Assembly: GCA_963698565.1 (NCBI GenBank)
Contig: CAVORH010000001.1
Coordinates: 77,088 to 141,087 of the forward strand
Direction of reading: 5' to 3'
Source of the DNA: Sva-07 sp963698565
Lineage (GTDB): Bacteria; Actinomycetota; Acidimicrobiia; Acidimicrobiales; Ilumatobacteraceae
Length of the DNA stretch: 64,000 nucleotides
The position numbers and the translations under genes were made by a program. This document shows positions 44,368 through 54,242 of this stretch, piece by piece (within the stretch, counting starts at the first letter, position 1; each line of letters starts with the position of its first letter). A model generated the notes under the pieces. It made no database searches. It saw nothing but the letters and a program-made list of their open reading frames with translations, and had not been told where the DNA came from.

Positions 44368-44369
44368 TG

Positions 44370-45599
44370 TCAGTTGCGGGGAACCTCGTTCCACGGGACC
44401 GACTTGTCGACGCGGGGCTCGCCGGGGAGACCGAGGACCTGCTCGCCGATGATGTTGCGCAGGATCTCCGACGTGCCGCCCTCGATCGAGTTCGCCCGCA
44501 CCCGCAGGAAGGAGTAGCGGGTGCCGTGCATCGTGCCGGTGACGTCGAGGTCGCCGGGACGGCGGAACGTGTAGTCGTACCCGATCAGGGCATCGGCGCC
44601 CATCAGGTCGATGCAGAACTCGTACAGCGGCTTGTTCAGTTCGGAGAACGCGAGCTTGGCGATCGTCATCTCCGGGCCGGGGTTGCCGGCCTTGGCGTTC
44701 TCACCGGCGCGCCGGTTGGTGAGCCGGTTGACCTCGGCCTGGCACCACAGCTGCATCAGCCGGTCCTTGCGGGCGCCGTCCTGCTCCGACGGATCGAGCG
44801 TCTTCCAGATGTCGACCGCGTCGTTGGCTGCCGCACCCCGGCGCGCCACCGACCCGCTGCCGGCGCCGCTACCGGTGCCGATCGCGTTGCGCTCGTTCAT
44901 CAGCGTGGTGAGGCTGGCGCGCCAGCCCTCGCCGACCGCGCCGATCCGGTACGCATCGGGAACCCGGGCGTCGGTCATGTAGACCTCGTTGAACTCGGCC
45001 TCGCCGGTGATCTGGCGAAGCGGACGCACCTCGACACCGGGTGCGCGCATGTCGAGCGCGAAGTAGGTCATGCCCTTGTGCTTGGGTGCCTCGGGATCGG
45101 TGCGCGTGACCAGCATCCCGAAGTCGGCGATGTGCGCCATCGTGTTCCAGACCTTCTGGCCGTTGACGATCCACTCGTCGCCGTCTCGCTCGGCCTTGGT
45201 GGCCAGCCCGGCGAAGTCGGAGCCGGCGCCGGGCTCGGAGAACAGCTGGCACCAGCGCTCCTCACCGGTGAACATCGGGCGAAGGAATCGCGCCTTGGCC
45301 TCGTCGCTGCCGTGCGTGACGATCGTCGGGCCGGCGAGCGCCATGAAGAACGTGCTCGGGTCGGTCGGCTTCGCACCTGCCTCGCGCAGCCGCGTCTCGA
45401 CGAGCTTGTTGAGTTCGGGGCGCACACCGAGGCCGCCGTACCCCTTCGGGAAGTGCACCCAGGCCAGGCCGGCGTCGTAGCGGGCACCACGGAACTCGAT
45501 GTTGTCGGTCGTGGCAGGATCGTGCTGGGCGAGCAGCGCATCGAGCGCCTCGGTGACCAGGATCGTGTCGGCATCGGCGCGCGTCTCGGTGATCGTCAT
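44370..45599 (-). CDS. Acyl-CoA dehydrogenase
   Basis: 409 aa. Middle-domain motif QLFSEPGAGSDFAGLAT, then VNGQKVWNTMAHIADFGMLVTRTDP (motif) and the C-terminal EGGTSEILRNIIGEQVLGLPGEPR. The acyl-CoA dehydrogenase fold is clear. The W-C-Q-L-F context and the GGTSEI end resemble dehydrogenases of the mycobacterial FadE type. It is inserted between ftsY and ffh, an unusual place. Confidence 0.92.
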   Translation of the reverse strand: MTITETRADADTILVTEALDALLAQHDPATTDNIEFRGARYDAGLAWVHFPKGYGGLGVRPELNKLVETRLREAGAKPTDPSTFFMALAGPTIVTHGSDEAKARFLRPMFTGEERWCQLFSEPGAGSDFAGLATKAERDGDEWIVNGQKVWNTMAHIADFGMLVTRTDPEAPKHKGMTYFALDMRAPGVEVRPLRQITGEAEFNEVYMTDARVPDAYRIGAVGEGWRASLTTLMNERNAIGTGSGAGSGSVARRGAAANDAVDIWKTLDPSEQDGARKDRLMQLWCQAEVNRLTNRRAGENAKAGNPGPEMTIAKLAFSELNKPLYEFCIDLMGADALIGYDYTFRRPGDLDVTGTMHGTRYSFLRVRANSIEGGTSEILRNIIGEQVLGLPGEPRVDKSVPWNEVPRN

Positions 45600-45653
45600 C
45601 GGCTCAGTCTGACAGGCGCCCCCGTCCCCCGCCGAAGCCCGAGCCGGTTCCCA

Positions 45654-45713
45654 CCCCCCGAAAAATGCCTCGATCGGCGCGCCCTGCGCGCCGCTCCGGG
45701 CATTTTTCGGGTC
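45654..45713. terminator. Intergenic hairpin, family 2 (copy B), behind ftsY
   Basis: Outer arms CCCGAAAAATGCC (45657-45669) and GGCATTTTTCGGG (45699-45711) are perfectly complementary. An inner stem GGCGCG/CGCGCC lies around CCCTG. It touches the ftsY stop and is homologous to the hairpin at 7892-7957. Confidence 0.75.
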
Positions 45714-46848
45714 AGGGGGCGGTGAGGGCGGTGACGAACTCGGTGGGATCGAACGGGATCAGGTCGTCGATGGTCTCGCCGATGCCGACCAGTTTGACCG
45801 GGATGCCCAGTTCGGTCTCGATGGCGAACACGATGCCGCCCTTGGCCGATCCGTCGAGCTTCGTGAGCACCACGCCCGTGACATCGGTGGCGTCACCGAA
45901 CTCGCGGGCCTGGGTCAGGCCGTTCTGGCCCGTGGTGGCGTCGATCACGAGCAGGGTCTCGGTCACCCGACCGGCGCCCTTCTCCGCGACCCGCCGAACC
46001 TTCTTCAGCTCCTCCATCAGGTTCGACTTGGTGTGCAGCCGCCCGGCCGTGTCGGCCATCACGAGCTGCGTCCCACGAGCTGCCGCCCGCTCGACGCCGT
46101 CGTAGATCACCGAGCTCGGATCCCCGCCCTCGGCGCCCCTGACGATCTCGGCTCCCGAGCGCTCCGCCCAGGTCGTCAGCTGTTCGGCCGCAGCCGCCCG
46201 GAACGTGTCGCCGGCCGCCAGCAGCACGGTCCGACCGTCGCGGATCTGCTGGTTGGCGAGCTTGCCGATCGTCGTCGTCTTGCCCACGCCATTGACGCCC
46301 ACGAACATCCAGACGTTCGGCCCCTCTGCGGTCGGGTCGAACGCGAGCGTGCGGTCGGACCCCTCGAGACGCGACACCATGTCGGCCTCGAGTGCGTCGA
46401 TCAGGGCCTGCGGTTCGGTGATCTCCTTGGCGGCGACCCTGGCGCGGAGGTCGTCGAGCAGTGCCGTCGTGACGCCGATGCCCACGTCGGCCCGCAGCAG
46501 CGCCTCCTCGAGGTCCTCGAAGCTCTCCTCGGTGATCCCGGTACGCCCGAGCACCCCGGTGAACGCGCCGGTGAACGCGAGCCGAGCCTTCGCGAGCCGT
46601 TCGCGCAACGACGGCGGTGCGACGGGCTCCGGCTCGACCTCGACGGGAGCTTCCTCGACCGGCGGCTCTGCCACCAGCACGCCGCCACCCGCCTCGCCGT
46701 CCGGCTCGGGCGGCGGGGTCGCCGGGCGGGCCGGGCGAGCCGGTGGCGCCGACGTCGACGCAGCGTTGCGGCGGCTGACGACGATGACGCCGATGCCGAA
46801 GGCAACGACGGCGATCGCCAGGATCAGGAACAGGATCTCGATACCCAT
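45712..46848 (-). CDS. ftsY: SRP receptor FtsY
   Basis: 378 aa. An N-terminal membrane helix (about 3-24) is followed by an acidic Pro/Glu linker and the NG domain with VGVNGVGKTTTIGKLAN, VMADTAGRLHTKSNLMEE and VLTKLDGSAKGG. The N-terminal helix means a membrane-anchored receptor, as in many actinobacteria. Confidence 0.96.
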   Translation of the reverse strand: MGIEILFLILAIAVVAFGIGVIVVSRRNAASTSAPPARPARPATPPPEPDGEAGGGVLVAEPPVEEAPVEVEPEPVAPPSLRERLAKARLAFTGAFTGVLGRTGITEESFEDLEEALLRADVGIGVTTALLDDLRARVAAKEITEPQALIDALEADMVSRLEGSDRTLAFDPTAEGPNVWMFVGVNGVGKTTTIGKLANQQIRDGRTVLLAAGDTFRAAAAEQLTTWAERSGAEIVRGAEGGDPSSVIYDGVERAAARGTQLVMADTAGRLHTKSNLMEELKKVRRVAEKGAGRVTETLLVIDATTGQNGLTQAREFGDATDVTGVVLTKLDGSAKGGIVFAIETELGIPVKLVGIGETIDDLIPFDPTEFVTALTAP

Positions 46849-46886
46849 CGCCCGCCGACGCTACCGGCCCCGACCGATCGGGCTTC

Positions 46887-46918
46887 AGCGTCAGCGCAGA
46901 CAGGAGCATCCTGACGCT
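46887..46918. terminator. Hairpin between smc and ftsY
   Basis: AGCGTCAG (46887-46894) pairs with CTGACGCT (46911-46918) around a 16-base loop, 20 bases past the smc stop on the minus strand. A modest terminator candidate or a leader structure of ftsY. Confidence 0.4.
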
Positions 46919-46937
46919 CAGCCGCGGCGGGCCCGCC

Positions 46938-49900
46938 TCAGTTGGGCGAGGGCGCAGTCGACACCCGTTCGGTGACGACCTTGCTGGAACCGCCCGGTTG
47001 CATGCTGACGCCCAGCAGGCAGTCGCCGGCCTCCATCGTGCGCTTCTGGTGCGACACGACGATCAACTGGGCGTCCTTGCGGAACTCCTGGATCAACCCG
47101 AGGAACCGGTGCAGGTTGACGTCGTCGAGTGCGGCCTCGACCTCGTCCATGACGTAGAACGGCGACGGCCGCGACCGGAACACCGCGAACAGGTAGGCCA
47201 GCGCCGTGAGGCTGCGCTCGCCGCCCGACAGCAGCGACAGCTTCTTCACGTTCTTGCCGCTCGGCTTCGCCTCGACCTCGATGCCGGTGTTGAGCATGTC
47301 GTCCGGTGCGGTGAGCTTGAGCTTGCCGACACCGCCGGGGAAGAGCAGGCCGAAGAGCTGGGTGAAGTTCTCCGCGACGTCGTGGTAGGCCGATGCGAAG
47401 ACGTTCTGGATCTCGGCGTCGACCGCAGCGATCACCCGCGACAGTTCACGGCGGGTCGAGCGCACGTCTTCCAGTTGCTCCTCGAGGAACGCATGACGAG
47501 TCTGGAGCTCGTTGAACTCCTCCAGCGCCAACGGGTTGATCGGCCCGAGCAGCCGCAACTCGCGTTCGAGCTCGCGCACCCGGCCTGCCGGCGTGGCACC
47601 ATCCGGTAGCACGGGCAGCGGTGCCGCCTCCGCCACCGATGGTTCGATGTCGAGGTCACGGCGCAGCGTCTCGATCGCCGTCTCGAGACGCAGTTTGGCC
47701 TCGGCCTCGCCGAGTTCGGCCTGACGAGCACGTTCGCGCGAAGCGTCGAGCGACTGCTCCTTCTCGCTCCGAGCCCGCCGGAACTGGTCGAGTTCGGTGG
47801 TGAGACCTCTGACCTCGTCGCTCTGGCGGCGGCGCTGTTCCACCAGGTCGGTGTGCAACACCTCGACGACCTCGCGGTGTGCGGCGACGACCGCCGACAG
47901 GCGATCGATCGCCGCGATGTCACGCTCGATACGGACCCGTTGCCCCTCGGCTGCGACGCGAGCTTCGGCATCGGCGGCCAACCGACGTTCGGTCTCCTCG
48001 AGGCGCCGCTCCAGCAGCTCGTGGCGTTCGTGGAGCCCGGCGTTGCGCACCTCGAAGTCCTTGCGGCGTGACGCGATGGCCGCTGCTCGGCTCTCGAACT
48101 CGGCGCGGAGTTCACCGCGGGCCCGAGCCGCATCGGCTTCGGCCTGCTCGTCGGATTCGAGCGCCGGGAGGAGCGCTTCCAGCTCGGCGATGCGCCGGTC
48201 GTCACGCTCGATGTTGGCCACCAGGTCGGCGATCGAGCGTTCGAGGTTGGCCAGCTCACCGAGCACTTCACGGTGCTCGCCCTGCGCTCGGGCGAGACCC
48301 TCGGAGGCCGCGCTGAACTTCGCGTCGTTGGCGTCCAAACGGCGCACGAGCTCGGCCTCGGCTGCCCGCGTCGCCTGCACGGCCCGCTCGGCGGCATCGA
48401 GCGCGTCGACCGCACGGGCGAGTTCGCCCTCCGCCCGCGCTGCCAGTTCGATCGCCTCGTCGAGGGCGGCGGCGGTCGCTCCGCTGCCCGCCGCGCCGAC
48501 GCGCCAACCGCTCAACCCGAAGCGGTCTCCGCCTTCGGTGACGATCACTGCCTCCGGATGCGCAAGTGCCGCGTCGACGGCCGCGCCGACGTCGTCGATG
48601 CGAACCGCAGCGCCGAGCAGCCCGTCGAGCAGCGCATCGACCCCCGGGCGTGGCGACCTCGCGTGAGGCCGGACGGCATCACCGAGCGGTGGCGTGGCCG
48701 GGCTCGCCGGGCGAGCGCCGAGAGCGATCACGGCGCCGCTCGTGTCGGAACTGCGCAGCGCCGTCAGCGCTCGACGACCGGCGGCCGGATCGTCGACCAC
48801 GACCGCCGTCAACGATTCGCCGAGCGCCGCTTCGACCGCCTGCTCCCACCCCGCATCGATCTCGATCAGGTCGAGGAGCGTGCCGAGCACGCCGTCGACA
48901 CCCGCCAGGCGTTCGGCCCCGGCCCGGGCCCGGGCGGCGTCGAGCGCCATCTGCAGCGCGTCGACACGGGCGGTCGCACGCGACACGGCGTCGGCGGCGC
49001 CGGCCCGCAGCGACTGGCGCGCCTCGTGGGCGGACTCGGCCTCGGCCCGAACCGCCTCGGCCTGCTCGAGTTCTGCGACCAGCGGCTCCTCGACCGCACC
49101 CGCTGCATCGCACTCGCCCCGGAAACGCACCTCGTCGTCGGCGCATGCGTCACGCCGTGCGGCGAGCGAGTCGAAACGTTCCCGAACACGGCGCAGATCG
49201 CCGTCGGCGCGCTCGCGCGACGAGCGCACCGAACGCAGCTCCCCTCGCACCTCGGCCGCGGCGCTCGCAGCCTCGGTGCCCGTTGCCTCGACGCTGACCG
49301 CGTCGAGCACCTGCGCCCGCTCGGACCGGAACGCCTCCTCTTCGTCGAGCAGCGCCGCAGCTGCGGGCTCGATCTCGCCCAGTGCGACGACGACCGCTTC
49401 GAGCTCCTGGCGGAACCGTGCAGCATCGGCTTCGAGGTTGGCGACCACGCCGGCATCGAGCAGCTGCCCCTTGTCGCGCTCGAGGGAACGGCGACGCTCG
49501 ACCAGCACGGCCGACAAGCCGCGAGCACGCTCGCGAAGCTGCTCGACGCGGACGAGTCGGTCGCTGACGTCGCTCTCCCCCCGAGCCGACAGCTGCGCCT
49601 CGATCCCCATCACCTGCGTGTCGAGCGCAGCCAACGCGCTCTTCAGTTCGGCCTCGCTGGCGGCGCTGTCGAGACGGGTGGCCGCCAACGCTTCGAGCTT
49701 GGCCCGCCAGGTGGCGATCTCCCGGCCGGCCACGTACGTCTTCACCTCGGTCAGCTCTGCGATCAGCGAGCCGTGGCGTTCGGCGGCTTGGGCCTGCCGT
49801 TCGAGCGGCCGGAGCTGGCGGCGCACCTCGCGCAGCAGATCCTGCACGCGCAGCAGGTTGGCTTCGGTGGCGTCGAGGCGCCGCTCGGCCTTCTCCTTGC

Positions 49901-50417
49901 GCTTGCGGAACTTGAGGACGCCCGCTGCCTCCTCGATGATCGCGCGCCGTTCCTCCGGGCGGGCGTTGAGCACCGCGTCGATCTGGCCCTGGCTGACGAT
50001 CACGTGCTGCTGGCGTCCGACGCCGGCGTCGGACAGCAGCTCCTGCACGTCGAGCAGCCGGCACGGCGCACCGTTGATCGCATACTCCGAGTCGCCGTTG
50101 CGGAACAGCACGCGGGTGACCGTGACCTCGCTGAACTCCACCCCGAGTGTGCCGTCGGAGTTGTCGATCGTGATGCTCACCTCGGCCCGGCCGAGCGCCG
50201 GCCGCGTGGCGGTGCCGGCGAAGATCACGTCGTCCATCTTCTGGCTCCGGACGGCCTTGGGCGCCTGGGCACCCAGCACCCAGGCGATCGCGTCGACGAC
50301 GTTCGACTTGCCGGAACCGTTGGGGCCGACGACGACGGTCACGCCGGGTTCGAGCACCATCGTGGTGCCCTCGGCGAACGACTTGAACCCTTTGAGGTTG
50401 AGACTCTTCAAGAACAC
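46938..50417 (-). CDS. smc: Chromosome segregation protein SMC
   Basis: 1159 aa with a GTG start. Walker A is GPNGSGKS (31-38). Long coiled coils (about 165-500 and 670-1000) flank a hinge (about 510-650) beginning GVDGVLGTLLDLIEI. The C-terminal signature LSGGERSLTALAYLFAVF and Walker B FYVMDEVEAALDD are near residue 1070-1110. SMC compacts and separates chromosomes with ScpA/ScpB, which are not in the window. A long antisense frame crosses it and is a GC-codon shadow. Confidence 0.97.
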   Translation of the reverse strand: MFLKSLNLKGFKSFAEGTTMVLEPGVTVVVGPNGSGKSNVVDAIAWVLGAQAPKAVRSQKMDDVIFAGTATRPALGRAEVSITIDNSDGTLGVEFSEVTVTRVLFRNGDSEYAINGAPCRLLDVQELLSDAGVGRQQHVIVSQGQIDAVLNARPEERRAIIEEAAGVLKFRKRKEKAERRLDATEANLLRVQDLLREVRRQLRPLERQAQAAERHGSLIAELTEVKTYVAGREIATWRAKLEALAATRLDSAASEAELKSALAALDTQVMGIEAQLSARGESDVSDRLVRVEQLRERARGLSAVLVERRRSLERDKGQLLDAGVVANLEADAARFRQELEAVVVALGEIEPAAAALLDEEEAFRSERAQVLDAVSVEATGTEAASAAAEVRGELRSVRSSRERADGDLRRVRERFDSLAARRDACADDEVRFRGECDAAGAVEEPLVAELEQAEAVRAEAESAHEARQSLRAGAADAVSRATARVDALQMALDAARARAGAERLAGVDGVLGTLLDLIEIDAGWEQAVEAALGESLTAVVVDDPAAGRRALTALRSSDTSGAVIALGARPASPATPPLGDAVRPHARSPRPGVDALLDGLLGAAVRIDDVGAAVDAALAHPEAVIVTEGGDRFGLSGWRVGAAGSGATAAALDEAIELAARAEGELARAVDALDAAERAVQATRAAEAELVRRLDANDAKFSAASEGLARAQGEHREVLGELANLERSIADLVANIERDDRRIAELEALLPALESDEQAEADAARARGELRAEFESRAAAIASRRKDFEVRNAGLHERHELLERRLEETERRLAADAEARVAAEGQRVRIERDIAAIDRLSAVVAAHREVVEVLHTDLVEQRRRQSDEVRGLTTELDQFRRARSEKEQSLDASRERARQAELGEAEAKLRLETAIETLRRDLDIEPSVAEAAPLPVLPDGATPAGRVRELERELRLLGPINPLALEEFNELQTRHAFLEEQLEDVRSTRRELSRVIAAVDAEIQNVFASAYHDVAENFTQLFGLLFPGGVGKLKLTAPDDMLNTGIEVEAKPSGKNVKKLSLLSGGERSLTALAYLFAVFRSRPSPFYVMDEVEAALDDVNLHRFLGLIQEFRKDAQLIVVSHQKRTMEAGDCLLGVSMQPGGSSKVVTERVSTAPSPN

Positions 50418-50465
50418 AGCAGCTGCGAAGCTACCTGCTCGACCACGATCGGGCCCGAATACCCG

Positions 50466-51302
50466 TCAACGCTGGCACACACCGCAGAAGTGGGTGCCGC
50501 GTCCGCCGGTGACCACCCGCTGGATCCAGCCCCGCCCACAGGTGCTGCACCGCTCGCCGCCTCGCCCGTAGACCCGGTGTTCGTCCTGGTAGGAACCACC
50601 GTCGCCCATCAGGTCGACGTACTGCGCGTCGCTCAACGTCGAGCCGCCGGCGTCGATCGCGTCGCTCAGCACGTCGACGATCGCCCGGTGCAGCTCCCCC
50701 ATCCGTCGGCGGTCGAGCGACGACGCCGGCCGATCCGGCCGGAGCCTGGCGCGGTGCAGGATCTCGTCGGCGTAGATGTTGCCGATCCCGGCGATCACGT
50801 GCTGGTCGAGCAGGACCGGCTTCAGCGCACGCCGCGACGAGCCGAGCGCCGCCCGGAGGACATCGACGTCGAACGGCTCGGCGATCGGGTCGACGCCGAG
50901 CCGTGCGAGCTCGGGAAGCTCGCGCTCGACCCGACCGGGATCGAACACGACGACCTCGCCGAACGTTCGCGGATCGACGAACCAGGCCTCGCGGCCGTCG
51001 TCGAGGTGCATCACCACGTGGGTGTGGGGTGGCCGGCTCGAACCGCCGTCGGCGAGCAGCACCTGGCCGCTCATGCGCAGATGGATCATCAACGTGTCGC
51101 CCGAGTCGAGCGGGAGCAACAGGTACTTGCCCCGTCGGTCCGCACGCTCGACCACCGTGCCGGACAGGCCGTCGATCAGCGCCTCACGCGACGTTCGCCG
51201 CACCGTGCGTTCGCGTCCGACCTCCACTGCCACGATCCGCCGGCCGACGAGGTGCCGTTCCAGACCTCGCCGGACGGTTTCGACCTCGGGAAGTTCCGGC
51301 AC
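50466..51302 (-). CDS. mutM: Formamidopyrimidine-DNA glycosylase
   Basis: 278 aa with a GTG start. The N-terminal PELPEVETVRRGLERHLVG supplies catalytic Pro2 and Glu3. The H2TH region contains GIGNIYADEILHRARL, and the C-terminal zinc finger has four cysteines (CSTCGRGW and CGVC). It removes 8-oxoguanine. The smc-mutM-rnc order matches mycobacteria. Confidence 0.97.
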   Translation of the reverse strand: MPELPEVETVRRGLERHLVGRRIVAVEVGRERTVRRTSREALIDGLSGTVVERADRRGKYLLLPLDSGDTLMIHLRMSGQVLLADGGSSRPPHTHVVMHLDDGREAWFVDPRTFGEVVVFDPGRVERELPELARLGVDPIAEPFDVDVLRAALGSSRRALKPVLLDQHVIAGIGNIYADEILHRARLRPDRPASSLDRRRMGELHRAIVDVLSDAIDAGGSTLSDAQYVDLMGDGGSYQDEHRVYGRGGERCSTCGRGWIQRVVTGGRGTHFCGVCQR

Positions 51303-51314
51303 GGCGCGGCGGAC

Positions 51315-52001
51315 TCAGGAGAACGCCAGGCAGGCCTGGCCGGCAGCGGCCTGTTCGGCCGCCTTCTTCGAACGACCCTCGCCGACACCGACCACGTTGC
51401 CGTCGACGAGCACTTCGGCGCGGAACGACTTCGCATGATCGGGGCCGCGGGAGGTGACCTCGTAGACCGGCGCGCCACGCCCCGCCCTGGCGCTCAGCTC
51501 CTGCAACTGGGTCTTCTGGTCGAACTGGTCGAGCGAATCGGCCGTGTCGGGCATGCGCGGCACGACGAGCCGCTCGACCATCGAGAAGGCGGCGTCGTGG
51601 CCGCCATCGAGGTAGACGGCGGCGAGGACCGCTTCGAAGGCGTCGGACAGGATCGACGGCTTGTCGGCACCGCCTGCCGCCGCTTCGCCACGTCCGAGCA
51701 GGATGTGGGGGCCGAGGCCGATGTCCTGGGCCACCTCCGCGAGCGCGATCGCGTTGACCACGCTCTTGCGGAGATCGGTCAGCTGGCCTTCGGCCACGTC
51801 GTAGCGGTGGAACACGATGTCGGCGATCGCCCACCCGAGCACGGCATCGCCGAGGAACTCCAGGCGTTCGTTGCTGAGCGCGCCCGGGGTCTCGGCGCAC
51901 CACGATCGATGGGCGAGCGCTCGGCGGAGCAGGTCGACGTCGGTGAACCGGTGACCGATGCGCTCGCTGAGGGCGTCGAGGTCGGCGCCGTCGTCGGACA
52001 T
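51315..52001 (-). CDS. rnc: Ribonuclease III
   Basis: 228 aa. The signature NERLEFLGDAVLG (about 43-55) and the second acidic site DAFEAVLAAVYLDGG give the catalytic pair. A dsRNA-binding domain (about 158-226) ends GEGRSKKAAEQAAAGQAC. It lies 12 bases before mutM. Confidence 0.97.
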   Translation of the reverse strand: MSDDGADLDALSERIGHRFTDVDLLRRALAHRSWCAETPGALSNERLEFLGDAVLGWAIADIVFHRYDVAEGQLTDLRKSVVNAIALAEVAQDIGLGPHILLGRGEAAAGGADKPSILSDAFEAVLAAVYLDGGHDAAFSMVERLVVPRMPDTADSLDQFDQKTQLQELSARAGRGAPVYEVTSRGPDHAKSFRAEVLVDGNVVGVGEGRSKKAAEQAAAGQACLAFS

Positions 52002-52015
52002 GCTCGACCCGTCGT

Positions 52016-52306
52016 CTACTTCGCCCGTTCGTGCACGTAGTCGACGGCGTCGCGAACGGTCTTGAGGTCTTCGAGGTCCTCGTCCTCGATGCGGAACCCG
52101 ACGGTTCGTTCGCTGAGTGTCTCCTCGAGCGCCTCGACCAGCTCGATCAGTGCCAGGGAGTCCGCGTCGAGGTCGTCGACGAACGACTGCCCCTCGCTGA
52201 TCGTCGACGGTTCGATCTCGAGGATGTCGGCGAGGCGGTCACGAACGATCTCGAAGATCTCGTCGCGCTGGAGTGGGCCCTGGTCGGCTGGGGTCTCTGC
52301 TGGCAC
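52016..52306 (-). CDS. acpP: Acyl carrier protein
   Basis: 96 aa. The 4'-phosphopantetheine serine is Ser50 in DDLDADSLALIELVEALEE. Length and placement between plsX and rnc are standard. Fourteen bases separate it from rnc. Confidence 0.95.
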   Translation of the reverse strand: MPAETPADQGPLQRDEIFEIVRDRLADILEIEPSTISEGQSFVDDLDADSLALIELVEALEETLSERTVGFRIEDEDLEDLKTVRDAVDYVHERAK

Positions 52307-52333
52307 GGGTGGCGAGTCTACTTCTCGCGGCGT

Positions 52334-53324
52334 TCAGCCCGCGTTGCGGGCGATCGCCGTGCGGATCTCGGCGACCATGTCGTGCTCGACCATGTCGCGA
52401 GCGACCCCGATGCCGTTGGCGATCGCCGTCTCACCCGACGAGCCGTGGGAGATGACGCACACGCCGTCGACACCCAGCAGCACGGCGCCGCCGTAGGTGT
52501 CGGGGCTCAACGTCTCGTAGAGGGACAGCAGCGCCGGCATCAGGGCGTCGGCGTGGGGCTTGTACTCCTCCTCGGCGGCGAACGCGTCGAGGATCGCCCG
52601 CACGATCACGCGCATGCCTCCCTCGAGGGTCTTGAGCACGACGTTGCCGGTGAACCCATCGGTGACACACACGTCGAGGTCGGCACTCATCACATCGCGC
52701 CCCTCGACGTTGCCGACGAAGTTCAGGTGCGTTGCCGCCCCGAGGAGCTCGTAGGTCTCCTTGCGCAGCGAGTCTCCCTTGCCCGGTTCCTCGCCGATCG
52801 AGAGCAGGCCGACGCGTGGCGACTCGACGCCGAATCGGCTCCGGGCGTACACGGAGCCCATCAGCGCGAACTGGACGAGCCACTCGGCCTGCACCTCGGA
52901 GTTCGCGCCGGCGTCGAGCAGGATCGTGGGGTTGGCCCCGGGGACCGGAATCGGCGTCGCGACCGCCGGGCGCTTCACGCCGGAGATCCGACCCATGCGC
53001 AGCAGGGCGGCAGCCATCGTGGCCCCGGTGTTGCCGGCGGAGATCATCGCACTCGCCCTGCCGTCGCGGACCGCCTCGGCGGCGCGCACGAGCGTGGAGT
53101 CCTTCTTTCGACGGACACCCTGGGCGGGGTCGTCGTGCATGCCGATGACCTCGCTCGCCTCGATCAGATCGAGCACGCGGCCGTCGGCCGCTTCGCGACC
53201 TGCGAGATCGGCGGGGCCGACGAGCACGACCGGTGTGCCGGACAGCGAACGCGCGGTGGGCCCCGGCGAGAATGGGTCCTGGCGCATCGTCGCCGCCCAT
53301 GGCGTCGACGGCTACGGGGAGCAT
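52334..53324 (-). CDS. plsX: Phosphate acyltransferase PlsX (one frameshift as read)
   Basis: It makes acyl-phosphate from acyl-ACP for phospholipid synthesis. Most of the protein is intact from GTPVVLVGPADLAG to the end. The N-terminal MLPVAVDAMGGDDAPGPILAG is in another frame, starting at ATG 53324; the break is at about 53250-53265. It is the first frameshift met when reading along the window, and every large gene beyond it is also broken, so sequencing error is likelier than decay. Confidence 0.9.
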
Positions 53325-53335
53325 CGTTGCGGAGA

Positions 53336-53515
53336 TCAGCCGACGTCGACGACGACACGGTCCGCGGTACCAGCCACACGATGGGCACACCGTGTGCGGC
53401 GTCTTGGCGTTGCCGCAACGCGGGCACAGGCTCGCGCGGGTGCGTCGAGCTTCCAGGCACTCGCCCGACGGCTGCGGGTCTTCGACTTCGATGTCTTCTT
53501 CTTCGGAACGGCCAT
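53336..53515 (-). CDS. rpmF: 50S ribosomal protein L32 (two frameshifts as read)
   Basis: ATG 53515 opens AVPKKKTSKSKTRSRRASAW, the L32 start. The zinc-binding half LCPRCGNAKTPHTVCPSCGWYRG is in a second frame, and the end VVVDVG with TGA at 53336 is in a third. Breaks are near 53430 and 53365. L32 cannot be dispensed with lightly, and the four cysteines are intact once frames are joined, so the gene is probably functional. Confidence 0.88.
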   Translation of the reverse strand: MAVPKKKTSKSKTRSRRASAWKLDAPARACARVAATPRRRTRCAHRVAGTADRVVVDVG

Positions 53516-53673
53516 CGTTCGCTTTCCTCGTTGGGACGCCTCGGTCGACTCGACCGGTTCGTGGGTGGATTCCTGCCCGTCACCGGGCCGAGCCCGGCCA
53601 CAAGGGCTGCATCACGTTATCGGCGCCGCACCCCAATGACCCCCTGGCTCTCCCGACGGCCGACGCAGCGGTT

Positions 53674-54192
53674 TCAAGCGTCGTCGTCGGGGACGAACCC
53701 CTCGAGTGCGGCCCAACGATCGTCTCGGACGGTCGGGTCGCAATCGCACTCGGTCGTGTTGTGGTCGACGCCACACACCGGGCACAGACCGGCGCAGTCG
53801 TCGCGGCACTGGCCGTTCGAGATCGAGTTCGATCAGCACGGTCTCTCGCACCAACGGCACGAGATCCAGCTGGCCGTCCTCGATCAGGTAGGCGTCGGGA
53901 TCGAGCGGTCGGATCTGGTACAGCTCGTCGACATCGCCCCGAGCGACCCCGTCCACGTCGGCCAGACACCGCCGGCACACCGTCGCCCACGGCGCCGCCA
54001 CGGTGCCCGTGACCTTGATCCCGTCGTTGAGGGCCTCGAGGCGCAGCTCGACGTGGATGTCACCGTCGAGCCGTTCGTGCGGAACGCGTCGAGCGGAGCC
54101 GCCTCGACCACGACATCGATGTCTCGTACCGCGCCCGGCTGACGCAGCAGTTCGACCACGTTGATCCTCAGCGGGCGCAGCTCGTCGACCAT
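53674..54192 (-). CDS. YceD/DUF177 family protein (two frameshifts as read)
   Basis: Joining three frames gives a normal YceD: RINVVELLRQPGAVRDIDV, then LRLEALNDGIKVTGTV, then WATVCRRCLADVDG, ELYQI and the final CAGLCPVCGVDHNTTECDC. Breaks lie near 54078 and 53810. YceD sits before rpmF in many bacteria and may aid 23S rRNA assembly. About 158 bases between it and rpmF show no gene. Confidence 0.85.
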
Positions 54193-54242
54193 CACCGCTC
54201 GCCGACCGTCGCCAAACCTGTCGCCAACCCTGTCACCGCGAC

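Noticed and set aside
48273..52040. 1255-codon open frame on the plus strand across smc, mutM and rnc
   Set aside because: Antisense shadow of high-GC genes: the opposite strand encodes unmistakable SMC, Fpg and RNase III; the plus-strand translation is low-complexity Arg/Asp/Val.
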